From: Candidatus Bathyarchaeia archaeon
Lineage (GTDB): Archaea; Thermoproteota; Bathyarchaeia; Bathyarchaeales; Bathycorpusculaceae
NCBI GenBank assembly: GCA_030019335.1
Contig: JASEET010000008.1
Span: 1-48,334, forward strand
DNA: 48,334 bases
Reading direction: 5' to 3'
A program made the position numbers and the translations under genes. Under the pieces are notes generated by a model that saw only the letters and a list, made by a program, of their open reading frames with translations, was not told the DNA's origin and did not search any database. Positions 7,912 through 15,937 of this stretch are shown one piece after another. How positions within the stretch are numbered: position 1 is the stretch's first letter; every line of letters starts with the position of its first letter.

Positions 7912-9027
7912 ATGAGTAGGACTCTTGACCTCTTAGATATCAAGATACTAAAACAGTTAGGTAAGCACGGACCGAGAAACATCTCCTACATTGCGCGAAA
8001 GCTAGGCATTCCTATTGAAACGACACGAAAAAGGGTAAAACGCCTAATTTCCCAATTTTTTATAACATTCCATACAAATGTTTATCATACAAATCTTGGA
8101 CTTAAGAAAGCATTCGTATTTGCGGATGCTCTTCATGGTTATGAAGAAGTGGTTTTTAAATGTTTGAAAGCTAATGATTTCTGGCTTTATGTAGGTCGAT
8201 ATTATGGTAGGTGTGAGGGCTGCTATGGAATTTACGGGATTCCGAAAGAGCATACGAAAGCATTTGAGGAATTTATACATAAACTAGAAGAAGCCGAGGT
8301 TGTAAGAAATTTACAATTGTTTTGGTCAACATGTTTATATTCGGTAAACTTGACGGAGAACTGGTTTGACCCTGAATCAAAAACCTGGATTTTTCCTTGG
8401 GATAAATGGATAGAAGAGATTCCAACCAAAGGAACGGAGCTACCTCACACCCTAACGGACCCTAAGGATTTTCTAATCAAAGCTGACTACATTGACATTC
8501 TTATCTTGGCGAAACTGGAGGTTAATTCAGCCGCCAGTTTCCGAGACATCGCAAAAATTCTCAACGTTTCTCCTGAGGTAGTATCGTATCATTTTAAAAA
8601 TCACATCTTAAAGCGAGGTTTGCTTGAACAATCACGGGTTTTCTTTCTTCGTTTTGATAAGACAACTTCGGATTTTTTCGTTTTCTTTTTTAAGTTTGAT
8701 GACAAAGATAAAGTGGCTCGATTTGCATCGTCACTGTTGGGTAAACCATTTGTACATGCTTTAGGGAAAATTCTTAACGAAAACTCTCTAATCGTACACG
8801 TATATCTCCCCAGAAAAGAATTTAGAAAATTTACACAGAGCTTGTCGGAGCTTATTAGGAGAGGGCTTTTACAAACTTATGAGTACGTAATAGAGGATTT
8901 CGATTTGAGAGCTGCTCAAACAATATCCTACGAGTATTTTAAGGCTGGGTCATGGGTTTATAATCACAAAAAACATCTAAGGAACCTTCAAAATCTAGCA
9001 CGAAATGCTAGGCTGGGGAAGTTCTAA
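7912..9027 (+). CDS. Tandem Lrp/AsnC-type helix-turn-helix regulator
   Basis: 371 residues. The first HTH is at about 5-45 (LLDIKILKQLGKHGPRNISY, then IARKLGIPIETTRKRVKRL) and a second at about 190-235 (ADYIDILILAKLEVNSAASF, then IAKILNVSPEVVSYHFKNHI). Each is followed by an alpha/beta segment. The duplicated architecture suggests a DNA-binding regulator working as a pseudo-dimer. GGAG precedes the ATG. The genes it controls cannot be deduced. Confidence 0.7.
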   Translation: MSRTLDLLDIKILKQLGKHGPRNISYIARKLGIPIETTRKRVKRLISQFFITFHTNVYHTNLGLKKAFVFADALHGYEEVVFKCLKANDFWLYVGRYYGRCEGCYGIYGIPKEHTKAFEEFIHKLEEAEVVRNLQLFWSTCLYSVNLTENWFDPESKTWIFPWDKWIEEIPTKGTELPHTLTDPKDFLIKADYIDILILAKLEVNSAASFRDIAKILNVSPEVVSYHFKNHILKRGLLEQSRVFFLRFDKTTSDFFVFFFKFDDKDKVARFASSLLGKPFVHALGKILNENSLIVHVYLPRKEFRKFTQSLSELIRRGLLQTYEYVIEDFDLRAAQTISYEYFKAGSWVYNHKKHLRNLQNLARNARLGKF

Positions 9028-9042
9028 GTATAATGCTTACCA

Positions 9043-9219
9043 TTATTCTTCGGTGATTGTGACCTTCTCAGCTTCCTTCAGCCATGGAATCCTAGTTGGC
9101 TCCTTAGAAAGCTCATTTAAGATGTCTCTCTCGATGTCTTCATTCGCCATTTCAGCACTCTCTTCAACAAGAGAAATCACAATTACAGCCTTTTTAACCG
9201 TGTTCTTCACCTCAGTCAT
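9043..9219 (-). CDS. Small charged protein, 58 residues
   Basis: ATG at 9219; the product begins MTEVKNTVKKAVIVISLVEE and ends KEAEKVTITEE. It is a soluble acidic helix-rich protein. The long plus-strand frame across this region is its antisense shadow: it is serine and phenylalanine rich, as expected of reversed helical coding DNA. Only a weak GGTTAAAG precedes the start. No family recognised. Confidence 0.55.
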   Translation of the reverse strand: MTEVKNTVKKAVIVISLVEESAEMANEDIERDILNELSKEPTRIPWLKEAEKVTITEE

Positions 9220-9285
9220 AACTTTAACCTACATTAAGAAAAACATTTTCCTTTCTTCTTCGTTTATATCACATAGTGTGCATGT

Positions 9286-9444
9286 TCATGAGGGTTTCAG
9301 GTACCGGGCGACAACTGCTACGCACCGGGGGCAATGCACGTGTAGCCCATAAGGATAATCAGGCCAGCTAGCGAACTCAGCGCCTTTCTTTGGAAAAACA
9401 TGCCCACAACGAGAACAGCATGAAATACATTCATATGCTCCATT
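9286..9444 (-). pseudogene. Zinc-ribbon gene remnant without a start codon
   Basis: An open frame with two CxxC pairs: ECISCCSRCGHVFPKKG, then HVHCPRCVAVVARYLKPS. The spacing fits a zinc ribbon. No ATG, GTG or TTG lies in the frame before the first cysteines, and its 5' end overlaps the plus-strand gene at 9420, so it is probably a truncated relic. Confidence 0.3.
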
Positions 9445-9581
9445 TCAAAAATGGCGAGTTTGACGTGGCTACAGCCACCACTGTAGAAGAAGTCAAAAAA
9501 ATTGTAGCCGCTGGCTTTGAAAAAATCGACGAAATAAAAGGAATCCACATCTTCAGAAGGCCAAAAAGATTTAGCATTTAA
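9420..9581 (+). CDS. Small protein of unknown function, 53 residues
   Basis: From the ATG at 9420 it reads MKYIHMLHFKNGEFDVATAT and ends IHIFRRPKRFSI; a TTG at 9390 would extend it by ten residues. A decayed homologue lies at 617-745, sharing the FDVATA segment, which supports this being a real family with at least two copies in the genome. It looks like a small alpha/beta fold. Function unknown. Confidence 0.55.
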   Translation: MKYIHMLHFKNGEFDVATATTVEEVKKIVAAGFEKIDEIKGIHIFRRPKRFSI

Positions 9582-9651
9582 ACGCAGGATTTGACGTTTT
9601 AAAGCTTAAATGATATAAAATGTATGGTTAACTAAAAGGTGTGGGAAAAAT

Positions 9652-11130
9652 ATGTTTAAACCTGAGGGAATTATGTCAGCCTTGGTTACACCTTTTACGG
9701 ATGATGGCAAAGCTGTTGATGAGGAAAGACTGCGAGCTTTAGTAAGAAAATGTATCGAGTTGGGCGTTCACGGGGTTGTTCCATGCGGTACAACAGGCGA
9801 GTTTGTGAACTTAACAGTTGAAGAGAAAAAACGTGTTATTGATATCGTGATAGATGAGGTTAATGGCAAGGTTCCAGTAGTTGCTGGAAGTGGGGCAAGC
9901 GGAACGGACCAAGCGTTAGAGATGACAAGGTATGCTAAGGATGCTGGTGTTGATGCTGCTTTGATCGTTACACCGTTTTATTTGAAGCCGACAGACCGCG
10001 GAATCTATGAACACTATTTCACCATAGCAAACGAAGTTGACCTGCCCATGATTCTCTACAACATTCCACAATGTACAGGTGTACAGCTTACATGGCAGAT
10101 GGTTGAGGATTTGGCTCAGATTCGAAACATTGTTGGTTTGAAGGACAGCAGCGGACAGCTGGGGTATATATTAGCTGTGCTGGAAAAAGTTAGAGACAAA
10201 ATCAATGTCATGTGCGGGCACGACGAAGTTGTTGTTGCAGCCCTAGCTGCTGGATGCTCCGGAGCAATCCTCGCAAGCGCCAACGTGATACCAGACATTT
10301 GGGTTCAAATTTATAATCATGTAAAGAAAGGCGAGCTGCAAAAGGCCCGTGAGCTGCAGTATAAAATACAAAAGATGGCACGTATCATTGCTGGAAGCGG
10401 AGCGGTAGGCACAAAAGCAGCCTTAAACATGATGAAAATCAAGGTTGGACCAGTTAGAAAGCCATTAAGCGTAGGCGGAGAACTAACCTATGAGGCAAGG
10501 GAAGAACTGCGAATAGAATTAGAGAAAATAGGAAATATAAAGCCGAAACCCATAACCTTTGAAATTGGAGAAAAACCATTAGAAGAACGATTCAAAGCCA
10601 TCGACATAACACCAGAAATCATACGAGACTTCAACATGCGGGTGGGCGAGGCCCTAGCGGGACAAGGCGCAGAAGTAGCTCACATAGACCTTCTTATCGG
10701 AAAGAAAGATGGTCCATTGGGCGAGGCCTTCGCAAAGGCTAAATCCGCACCGACACCCGGACATGAACCGTTACTAGCAATTTTGGAGCCAAACTTAACT
10801 GTTAAGCCTGTAACCTTGATAGTTCCAACCGTCACGATTAGGAGTATGCGTCAGGCTAGCATGGTTTATGGTCCAGCACAAACGGCAGTGGCAAAGGCTG
10901 TTATTGACAGCGTTGCAGATGGAATAATTCCAAGGGAGGCTGCTGAAGAGCTAATAATCATCGCAAATGTTTTTGTCCATCCAACAGCCATTGACAGGCA
11001 AAGAGTATACATAAACAATTACAAGGCTATGCGGCATGCCATTCGTAAAGCAATAGAAGGAAGACCAACAATAGACGAACTAATAGAAAACAAGGATAGA
11101 TCGAAACATCCTTTCAAGTACACACCTTAG
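9652..11130 (+). CDS. DapA/NAL-family aldolase fused to formaldehyde-activating enzyme (Fae) domain
   Basis: 492 residues in two domains. Residues 1-300 are a class I pyruvate-type aldolase of the DHDPS/NAL family: GTTGEF (about 46), the catalytic tyrosine in YNIPQCTG (about 136) and the Schiff-base lysine in VGLKDSSG (about 164). Residues about 318-492 match Fae along their length: MRVGEALAGQGAEVAHIDLL with the conserved histidine (about 344), then GHEPLLAILEPNLTVKPVTL, RQASMVYGPAQTAVAKA and SKHPF. Fae joins formaldehyde to tetrahydromethanopterin as methylene-H4MPT. Fusion to a pyruvate aldolase suggests channelled release or fixation of formaldehyde, for example with 2-keto-4-hydroxybutyrate as substrate; that is inference. 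AGGTGTGGG precedes the ATG and a GATATAAAA TATA box lies about 45 bases upstream. Confidence 0.88.
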   Translation: MFKPEGIMSALVTPFTDDGKAVDEERLRALVRKCIELGVHGVVPCGTTGEFVNLTVEEKKRVIDIVIDEVNGKVPVVAGSGASGTDQALEMTRYAKDAGVDAALIVTPFYLKPTDRGIYEHYFTIANEVDLPMILYNIPQCTGVQLTWQMVEDLAQIRNIVGLKDSSGQLGYILAVLEKVRDKINVMCGHDEVVVAALAAGCSGAILASANVIPDIWVQIYNHVKKGELQKARELQYKIQKMARIIAGSGAVGTKAALNMMKIKVGPVRKPLSVGGELTYEAREELRIELEKIGNIKPKPITFEIGEKPLEERFKAIDITPEIIRDFNMRVGEALAGQGAEVAHIDLLIGKKDGPLGEAFAKAKSAPTPGHEPLLAILEPNLTVKPVTLIVPTVTIRSMRQASMVYGPAQTAVAKAVIDSVADGIIPREAAEELIIIANVFVHPTAIDRQRVYINNYKAMRHAIRKAIEGRPTIDELIENKDRSKHPFKYTP

Positions 11131-11140
11131 TGATTGAGAT

Positions 11141-11926
11141 TTGACAACTCAAAAGATAAGGGAAGATGATTACGTACTCTTCTATTTAAGCCAGCGAAAA
11201 ACATACATGGTTAAAGTTGAAAAGGGCAAAACCTTTCACACACATAAAGGCTTCATAAAATTTGACGACTTAATCGGGAAAGAATACGGCTCTAAGATTC
11301 TAAGCAGTTTAGGCGTGGAATTTGTGGCGTTAAAACCTTTGCTTCGCGATTACATTATCAAGTCTGTGCGGAAAACTCAGATAACATACCCAAAGGACAT
11401 AGCCTTAATAGTGATGTTCAGCGGAATAGGTCCGGGCAGCCGCGTTGTAGAAGCTGGAACGGGTACAGGTGCACTAACCACAGCCTTAGCCCACTTTGTG
11501 AAATCAAACGGCAGAGTCTACAGCTATGAAATCAGAGAAGAGTTTCTCAAAACCGCAAGGAAAAACCTGAAGCGTGCAGGCTTAATCGACTTTGTAGAAT
11601 TGAAGAATAAAGATGTCTCCGTGGGCATAGATGAAAGCGATGTTGATGCCGTCATACTGGATTTGGCAACTCCATGGCTCATTGTCTCCCATGCTTATGC
11701 TGCCCTAAAGCCTTGCGGAACCATAGTCTCCTTCAGTCCAACAATAGACCAAGTTGTCAAAACCGTTGAAGCCTTAAAAGAAAACAACTTCGTGGATATA
11801 GAAACTGTTGAGTGCTTAATGCGTAGAATGCAAACTGAAAGAGGAAAAACTAGACCCCAAACCTTAATGACTGGTCACACAGGCTACATAACATTCGCCC
11901 GCAAAGCAATGAAACCTAAAGCATAA
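11141..11926 (+). CDS. trmI: tRNA (adenine-N1)-methyltransferase, TrmI type
   Basis: 261 residues. A short N-terminal beta domain (DDYVLFYLSQRKTYMVKVEK) is followed by a class I SAM-binding domain: RVVEAGTGTGALTTALA (motif I), YSYEIREEFLKTARKNL, and the active-site strand VDAVILDLATPW. Archaeal TrmI methylates A57/A58 in the T loop of tRNA. It begins with TTG 10 bases after the aldolase-Fae stop, so the two are probably cotranscribed. Confidence 0.88.
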   Translation: MTTQKIREDDYVLFYLSQRKTYMVKVEKGKTFHTHKGFIKFDDLIGKEYGSKILSSLGVEFVALKPLLRDYIIKSVRKTQITYPKDIALIVMFSGIGPGSRVVEAGTGTGALTTALAHFVKSNGRVYSYEIREEFLKTARKNLKRAGLIDFVELKNKDVSVGIDESDVDAVILDLATPWLIVSHAYAALKPCGTIVSFSPTIDQVVKTVEALKENNFVDIETVECLMRRMQTERGKTRPQTLMTGHTGYITFARKAMKPKA

Positions 11927-12132
11927 GCTAACCTTTCTACGAGTCGTCAATGGCATATATGTCATTCACACACTGCGTCAAGCTTCTTTCCAAAATACAC
12001 ATGGATAGTCTTTTGAAAACTGCTTAAAATTAAAATCACGCAAGATTCGATCATTCCACGTTACGGTTTTTGATGAAAGGCATTTATGTGTTTTCTGTTA
12101 TAACATTTGACAAAATCTTTTGGAGGGCTATG

Positions 12133-13329
12133 ATGGTGAAATTTTCGATAAGCGAGGCTGAACATAAACGTCGTATAGAAAGGGTTAGAAAGTATTTGAG
12201 GAAACGGAAGCTTGACGTATTATATTTGACAAACGGTACAAGTATGTTCTACCTAACAGGTTACTCATTTATTGCCACTGAGAGACCGGCAGCATTAACC
12301 ATACCAGTTGACGGTAAAATCACTTTTATGGGTCCCCTTTTAGAAAAAGACCACATCCCATTAAAAACAAGAATCATTGAAGATGTGAAGACTTACGTGG
12401 ACTATCCCGGAGAAAAGCATCCAATTGAGCATTTCGCTGAATTCTTAAAGAACATGGGGTTAGCCAAAAAACGCATAGGCATGGATAACAAGGCTGGAGC
12501 TGCTGGAATCTGGGGCTACAAAGGTCCGCCAATCACGAAAAAGCTACGTGAAGCAAAGTTTGTGGACATGAAGGATTTGGTGCCTTCTATGCGTCTTATA
12601 AAATCAGAAGAGGAAATAACACTCATAAAAGAGAGTGCCAAATGGGCAAACCTAGCGCATACCTTGCTGCAGGAGTATGCAGCCGAAGGCTTATGGGATG
12701 TTGAGGTTGCGTTAGCAGCTTCGTATGAAGCGTCCACACTTATGAAAAAAGCTCTTGGACCCGATTATGAACCCCTGCGTAGAAGTTCTCCCGTCGGCGT
12801 CGGTTTTAGAGGTCAAGTAGGTGAAATGAGTGCCATACCCCATGCTATTGCGACAAAGCGTATGATTAGAAAAGGCGATGTCCTTGTTACAGGTGCTGGC
12901 GCAGACGTAGGTGGCTACAGTTGTGAACTGGAACGGACAATGATTGTTGGGAACCCAACGCCTAAACAGAAACGTTATTTCAATGTGATGGTTAAAGCCC
13001 AAGAAGCCGCATTCAAAATGTTTAAGCCGGGGATCAAGTGCAGCGACATTGACAAAGCAACAATTAAAGTGTTTAAGAAAGCTGGTCTAATGCATTTGGT
13101 GAAGCATCATACTGGACATGGCTTAGGGTTAGAAGGGCATGAACCTCCATGGTTAGATGTGGGTAATGAAGAGCCTTTACGTGCTGGGATGGTTGTAAGC
13201 TGTGAACCAGGCATTTATGAAACCGGATTTGCAGGGTTTCGTCACTCTGACACTGTTTTGATAACAGAAGGTGGTGCAGAGATAATCACGTATTACCCAA
13301 GAAATCTAGACGCTTTAACTATAAGTTAA
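12133..13329 (+). CDS. M24-fold protein (Xaa-Pro peptidase/creatinase superfamily) with altered metal site
   Basis: About 398 residues: N-terminal creatinase-like domain (VRKYLRKRKLDVLYLTNGTS) and a C-terminal pita-bread domain. I chose the ATG at 12133, 5 bases after GGAGGG; the frame is open to a TTG at 12070. Of the five M24 metal ligands only the histidine (HTGHGLG) and one glutamate (SCEPGIY) are kept. The first aspartate is Gly (VTGAGAD), the second is Glu (CELERT) and the last glutamate is Ser (FRHSDT). This pattern resembles metal-free members such as creatinase more than dipeptidases. Substrate unknown. Confidence 0.8.
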   Translation: MVKFSISEAEHKRRIERVRKYLRKRKLDVLYLTNGTSMFYLTGYSFIATERPAALTIPVDGKITFMGPLLEKDHIPLKTRIIEDVKTYVDYPGEKHPIEHFAEFLKNMGLAKKRIGMDNKAGAAGIWGYKGPPITKKLREAKFVDMKDLVPSMRLIKSEEEITLIKESAKWANLAHTLLQEYAAEGLWDVEVALAASYEASTLMKKALGPDYEPLRRSSPVGVGFRGQVGEMSAIPHAIATKRMIRKGDVLVTGAGADVGGYSCELERTMIVGNPTPKQKRYFNVMVKAQEAAFKMFKPGIKCSDIDKATIKVFKKAGLMHLVKHHTGHGLGLEGHEPPWLDVGNEEPLRAGMVVSCEPGIYETGFAGFRHSDTVLITEGGAEIITYYPRNLDALTIS

Positions 13330-13362
13330 AACCGAAATCTTAACATGAAAAGCGATAAAAAA

Positions 13363-13587
13363 TTAGGGAACTTTGAGGACCATAGTCTTTGTTCTAAGAA
13401 GACCTTGACAGCGTGGACAGTGTTTACGGCTTCGCTTGAATGGAAACTTTCTTCTGCAACGGAGACATATCTGCACTGTTTCAATCAGTTTTCCGTCAGG
13501 CATCCTATGATGAGCTTCTAGAAATTCTTGACTTTCTCTTCTTGTTTTTCTTTCTTCAACATAGTATTGTAAATGTCTTGACGACAT
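13363..13587 (-). CDS. Small zinc-ribbon protein
   Basis: 74 residues: a basic helical N-terminus (HLQYYVEERKTRRESQEF) and one zinc ribbon, ICLRCRRKFPFKRSRKHCPRC (two CxxC pairs), then a basic tail. Such proteins usually bind nucleic acid or a protein partner. The plus-strand frame over it is an antisense shadow. It lies just downstream of the 46-residue membrane protein gene on the same strand. Confidence 0.65.
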   Translation of the reverse strand: MSSRHLQYYVEERKTRRESQEFLEAHHRMPDGKLIETVQICLRCRRKFPFKRSRKHCPRCQGLLRTKTMVLKVP

Positions 13588-13605
13588 ATTGTTTCCAACC
13601 TTTGT

Positions 13606-13746
13606 TTATGGGCTTTTCTCTCCCTTAATTTTGCCGTTAAGCGTGTCTACAAGTATCGCTATTTTGTACACTACGTAAGCCAGCAGAATTGTTACCGCGA
13701 TTTCAGCAAAGTCTCCAAACATGCTAACAAGATCTCTCAGAGTCAA
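13606..13746 (-). CDS. Small single-helix membrane protein downstream of beta-propeller gene
   Basis: 46 residues from a TTG at 13746 (MTLRDLVSMFGDFAEIAVTI, then LLAYVVYKIAILVDTLNGKI). GGAGG sits 8 bases before the TTG; the internal ATG at 13722 has no such signal. One transmembrane helix with a positively charged tail. The start lies 14 bases past the stop of the secreted beta-propeller gene, so they form an operon and the small protein may anchor or assist it. Confidence 0.6.
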   Translation of the reverse strand: MTLRDLVSMFGDFAEIAVTILLAYVVYKIAILVDTLNGKIKGEKSP

Positions 13747-13760
13747 CTATGTAGCCTCCT

Positions 13761-15491
13761 CTATTTATTAAGGGTTAACTCGTTGATTTCGCTCAAGTCC
13801 AGCAGAGAATTCATTTTTATTTTATTGTTGGAAATTGTGTAGAGAACTTCGCCTATGTAAAGCGTGCGTTTAATGTGATATGCAGTGTTGTGCACGTCGC
13901 CGTTTTCAACATGAGTTATAGTTCCCCTTAGCATAATTTTCTCTTCAAGCGTCAACGATATGGTGAAAACATATGCACCTTGCCATACAATTTCTCCACT
14001 AATGTACGGAGGAACCCCATTTGGATATTTGCTTTCATCTATTTCTGCAACTGAAACTGGTATAACCAGACGGTTCTTCTCCTTGTCAAATAGGAACGCT
14101 TTATGGTCCCTTAAAACTGGTGAATCCGTTCCTCTGTTGCCTATTTCGTATTTTGCTAGTTCCTTCGGTTCAGACATGTCTGTAACATCAAAAAGCGATA
14201 TTTTCACTCCCTGATACCAAGAGAAGTCTCCCGTCCCTGCTGAAATTGTTTCTTTGCCTACGCCTATCACGTGATTTTCGTCATAGAGATGCAAATAGTC
14301 AGAATAACCCGTTATCTTCAGTTCACCAAGTATCTCCGGACTGTAGGGATCTGAGAGGTCAATCACGAAGAATGGATCAATCTTTTCGAAGGTCACAAGG
14401 TAGCATGTGTTTCCCATGAAGCGCGCTGAATGAATAGTTTCTCCCGGAGCAATGTTTTCCAGCATGCCAACTATTTCTAAGTCCATATTTAGAATGTATA
14501 CATTATTCTTCCGGTGGAGTGTAGTTGCTATTCTGAAGCAGCCTTCATGCTCATCCATGGAAAACTGGTTTAAGACTGCTCCAGGAACTTCGCCGTCAGC
14601 ACCATAGGAGATTTCGCCATTTTCAATGTGAATTCTATGTAGAATAGTTTTGTCTCTGTAACCTATAGCCAAGTAAATGTTTTCTAGTGAGACATACATA
14701 TTTGTTGTCCATCCTGACAATATTGTTTCATCAGTTGGCTCTTGCCCGTCTTCCTGCACGTTCACAGCCACTATCGTTGTGAATATGTATCCGTAGTCAG
14801 CTATGTCAGAGTAGTAGATTTCAGTTGCGGGTATAACTTTGCATTCGCCTTCGGAATAGATTTCTGGAAGAGCTACTTCGCCTTCAACAAGCGAAGCTGC
14901 CTTCCTAACGACAACATACACGTAGTCACCTATCATTCTAGAGGTAAAATAGCAACCGTCAACAGTGATTTCTCCTTTAGAGATTGGGTTTTCTCTGTCT
15001 AATACGTCATAGATGTTAATGAAAGTCTTGATTTCGCTCCATGAACCAGCTTCATAGAACACGACGAGTCTTTCTTCGTTTATGAATATCTGTTTCAATG
15101 TTCCATTAACCGTTATTTTTGATAGGACAGCCGCTTCTTCTGCAGGGTACGCCTTCACAATAACCACTTTTTGACCAGAGATTACATAGATGTATTCTCC
15201 ATCGGTTTTGACGATGTCTGCTTCATCTACGCCTTCCACTTGTATGTTGGTCTTCGAATAGTCATTAGCACCCATCGTTTTAAGCTCGGCTAAACCCCAT
15301 TGAGATTCGATACTTGGTAAATATCCATATGGTTCAAAGCTATATTTTCTATGTTGTAGGAATTCTTTAAGCTCCTCGTATGATTTGAACTTATTCAACG
15401 TAGCCGTGCAGTATTCGACGTCGGTGCATAACATTGCAATTGCGCTAACTGTGATGAGCAATGTTAAAAACACAACTTTTCCACTTTTCAT
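13761..15491 (-). CDS. Secreted beta-propeller domain protein (PF09826-like)
   Basis: 576 residues. The signal peptide is MKSGKVVFLTLLITVSAIAM with a cleavage region near 25-30. The hallmark TNIQVEGVDEADIVKTDGEY opens the propeller, followed by repeated four-stranded blades (IYVISGQKVVIVKAYP, SRMIGDYVYVVVR, HLYDENHVIGVGKE). Archaeal members are extracellular proteins of unknown function. The promoter region holds a 20-bp motif shared with the gene at 15607 and a perfect palindrome (15567-15582). Confidence 0.82.
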   Translation of the reverse strand: MKSGKVVFLTLLITVSAIAMLCTDVEYCTATLNKFKSYEELKEFLQHRKYSFEPYGYLPSIESQWGLAELKTMGANDYSKTNIQVEGVDEADIVKTDGEYIYVISGQKVVIVKAYPAEEAAVLSKITVNGTLKQIFINEERLVVFYEAGSWSEIKTFINIYDVLDRENPISKGEITVDGCYFTSRMIGDYVYVVVRKAASLVEGEVALPEIYSEGECKVIPATEIYYSDIADYGYIFTTIVAVNVQEDGQEPTDETILSGWTTNMYVSLENIYLAIGYRDKTILHRIHIENGEISYGADGEVPGAVLNQFSMDEHEGCFRIATTLHRKNNVYILNMDLEIVGMLENIAPGETIHSARFMGNTCYLVTFEKIDPFFVIDLSDPYSPEILGELKITGYSDYLHLYDENHVIGVGKETISAGTGDFSWYQGVKISLFDVTDMSEPKELAKYEIGNRGTDSPVLRDHKAFLFDKEKNRLVIPVSVAEIDESKYPNGVPPYISGEIVWQGAYVFTISLTLEEKIMLRGTITHVENGDVHNTAYHIKRTLYIGEVLYTISNNKIKMNSLLDLSEINELTLNK

Positions 15492-15540
15492 TTAATTTCA
15501 CCTTTGCAAGTTCGACATGTGTAAAATGGAGTTGTAAGTC

Positions 15541-15560
15541 TTAATGCTATGTTTTAGAAC
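15541..15560 (-). promoter_or_regulatory. Shared promoter motif, copy 1
   Basis: On the plus strand TTAATGCTATGTTTTAGAAC. It matches copy 2 (15904-15923) at 17 of 20 positions. It ends 50 bases upstream of the beta-propeller start codon; copy 2 has a similar place, 40 bases before its gene. Read on the minus strand it contains CTAAAACATA, which could be the TATA element, so the motif may combine promoter and regulator site. Confidence 0.5.
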
Positions 15561-15566
15561 ACTATT

Positions 15567-15582
15567 GTACTAAAATTAGTAC
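15567..15582. promoter_or_regulatory. Perfect 7-bp palindrome, candidate operator
   Basis: GTACTAA-AA-TTAGTAC, 76 bases upstream of the beta-propeller gene and next to the shared promoter motif. The spacing suits a dimeric winged-helix regulator; the membrane HTH protein at 15938 is a candidate. Confidence 0.4.
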
Positions 15583-15606
15583 GGGTAAGGTGCAAGCCCT
15601 CGGTAT

Positions 15607-15864
15607 TCATGATGAGCTACGCTTAAACACCACATACACAACTAATGCAATCACAAAACTGATGGCGAAAATCTCAAGCTCAGCAACTGAATACTTTGGT
15701 GCATTTAAACCATAAGTTCCTTCAAGTTTTTCTAATTGTTCAGAAAGTGAGCCTGCCATATAATGATTTTCAGCTTGAATTTCTGTGAGTGTAATCAATG
15801 GAACCAGTGTTAATATTAGTCCTAGAACTACGGCGACTGCGGAGTAAACTAGAATTTTCTTCAA
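15607..15864 (-). CDS. Small membrane protein with two helices and an exposed loop
   Basis: 85 residues. The N-terminal hydrophobic helix (VYSAVAVVLGLILTLVPLIT) is followed by a 35-residue polar loop (ENHYMAGSLSEQLEKLEGTY) and a C-terminal helix (IFAISFVIALVVYVVFKR) with a basic tail. Both ends should be inside and the loop outside. The promoter carries copy 2 of the motif also found before the beta-propeller gene. Function unknown. Confidence 0.6.
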   Translation of the reverse strand: MKKILVYSAVAVVLGLILTLVPLITLTEIQAENHYMAGSLSEQLEKLEGTYGLNAPKYSVAELEIFAISFVIALVVYVVFKRSSS

Positions 15865-15903
15865 AGCGTTCGCCTCTGTGGAAAGTAATGGAAGTTCTGT
15901 CTT

Positions 15904-15923
15904 TTAATTCTACATTTTAGAAC
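15904..15923 (-). promoter_or_regulatory. Shared promoter motif, copy 2
   Basis: On the plus strand TTAATTCTACATTTTAGAAC, differing from copy 1 at three positions. It lies 40 bases before the start of the 85-residue membrane protein and between that gene and the membrane HTH regulator. Confidence 0.5.
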
Positions 15924-15937
15924 AGAATGTTGAAGTT

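Noticed and set aside
9005-9352. 115-codon plus-strand frame
   Set aside because: Ser/Phe-rich composition of a shadow; it is antisense to the small gene at 9043-9219 and overlaps the end of the HTH regulator.
12070-12132. 21-codon extension of the M24 gene from a TTG
   Set aside because: GGAGGG sits directly before the internal ATG pair, and the extension has no family match.
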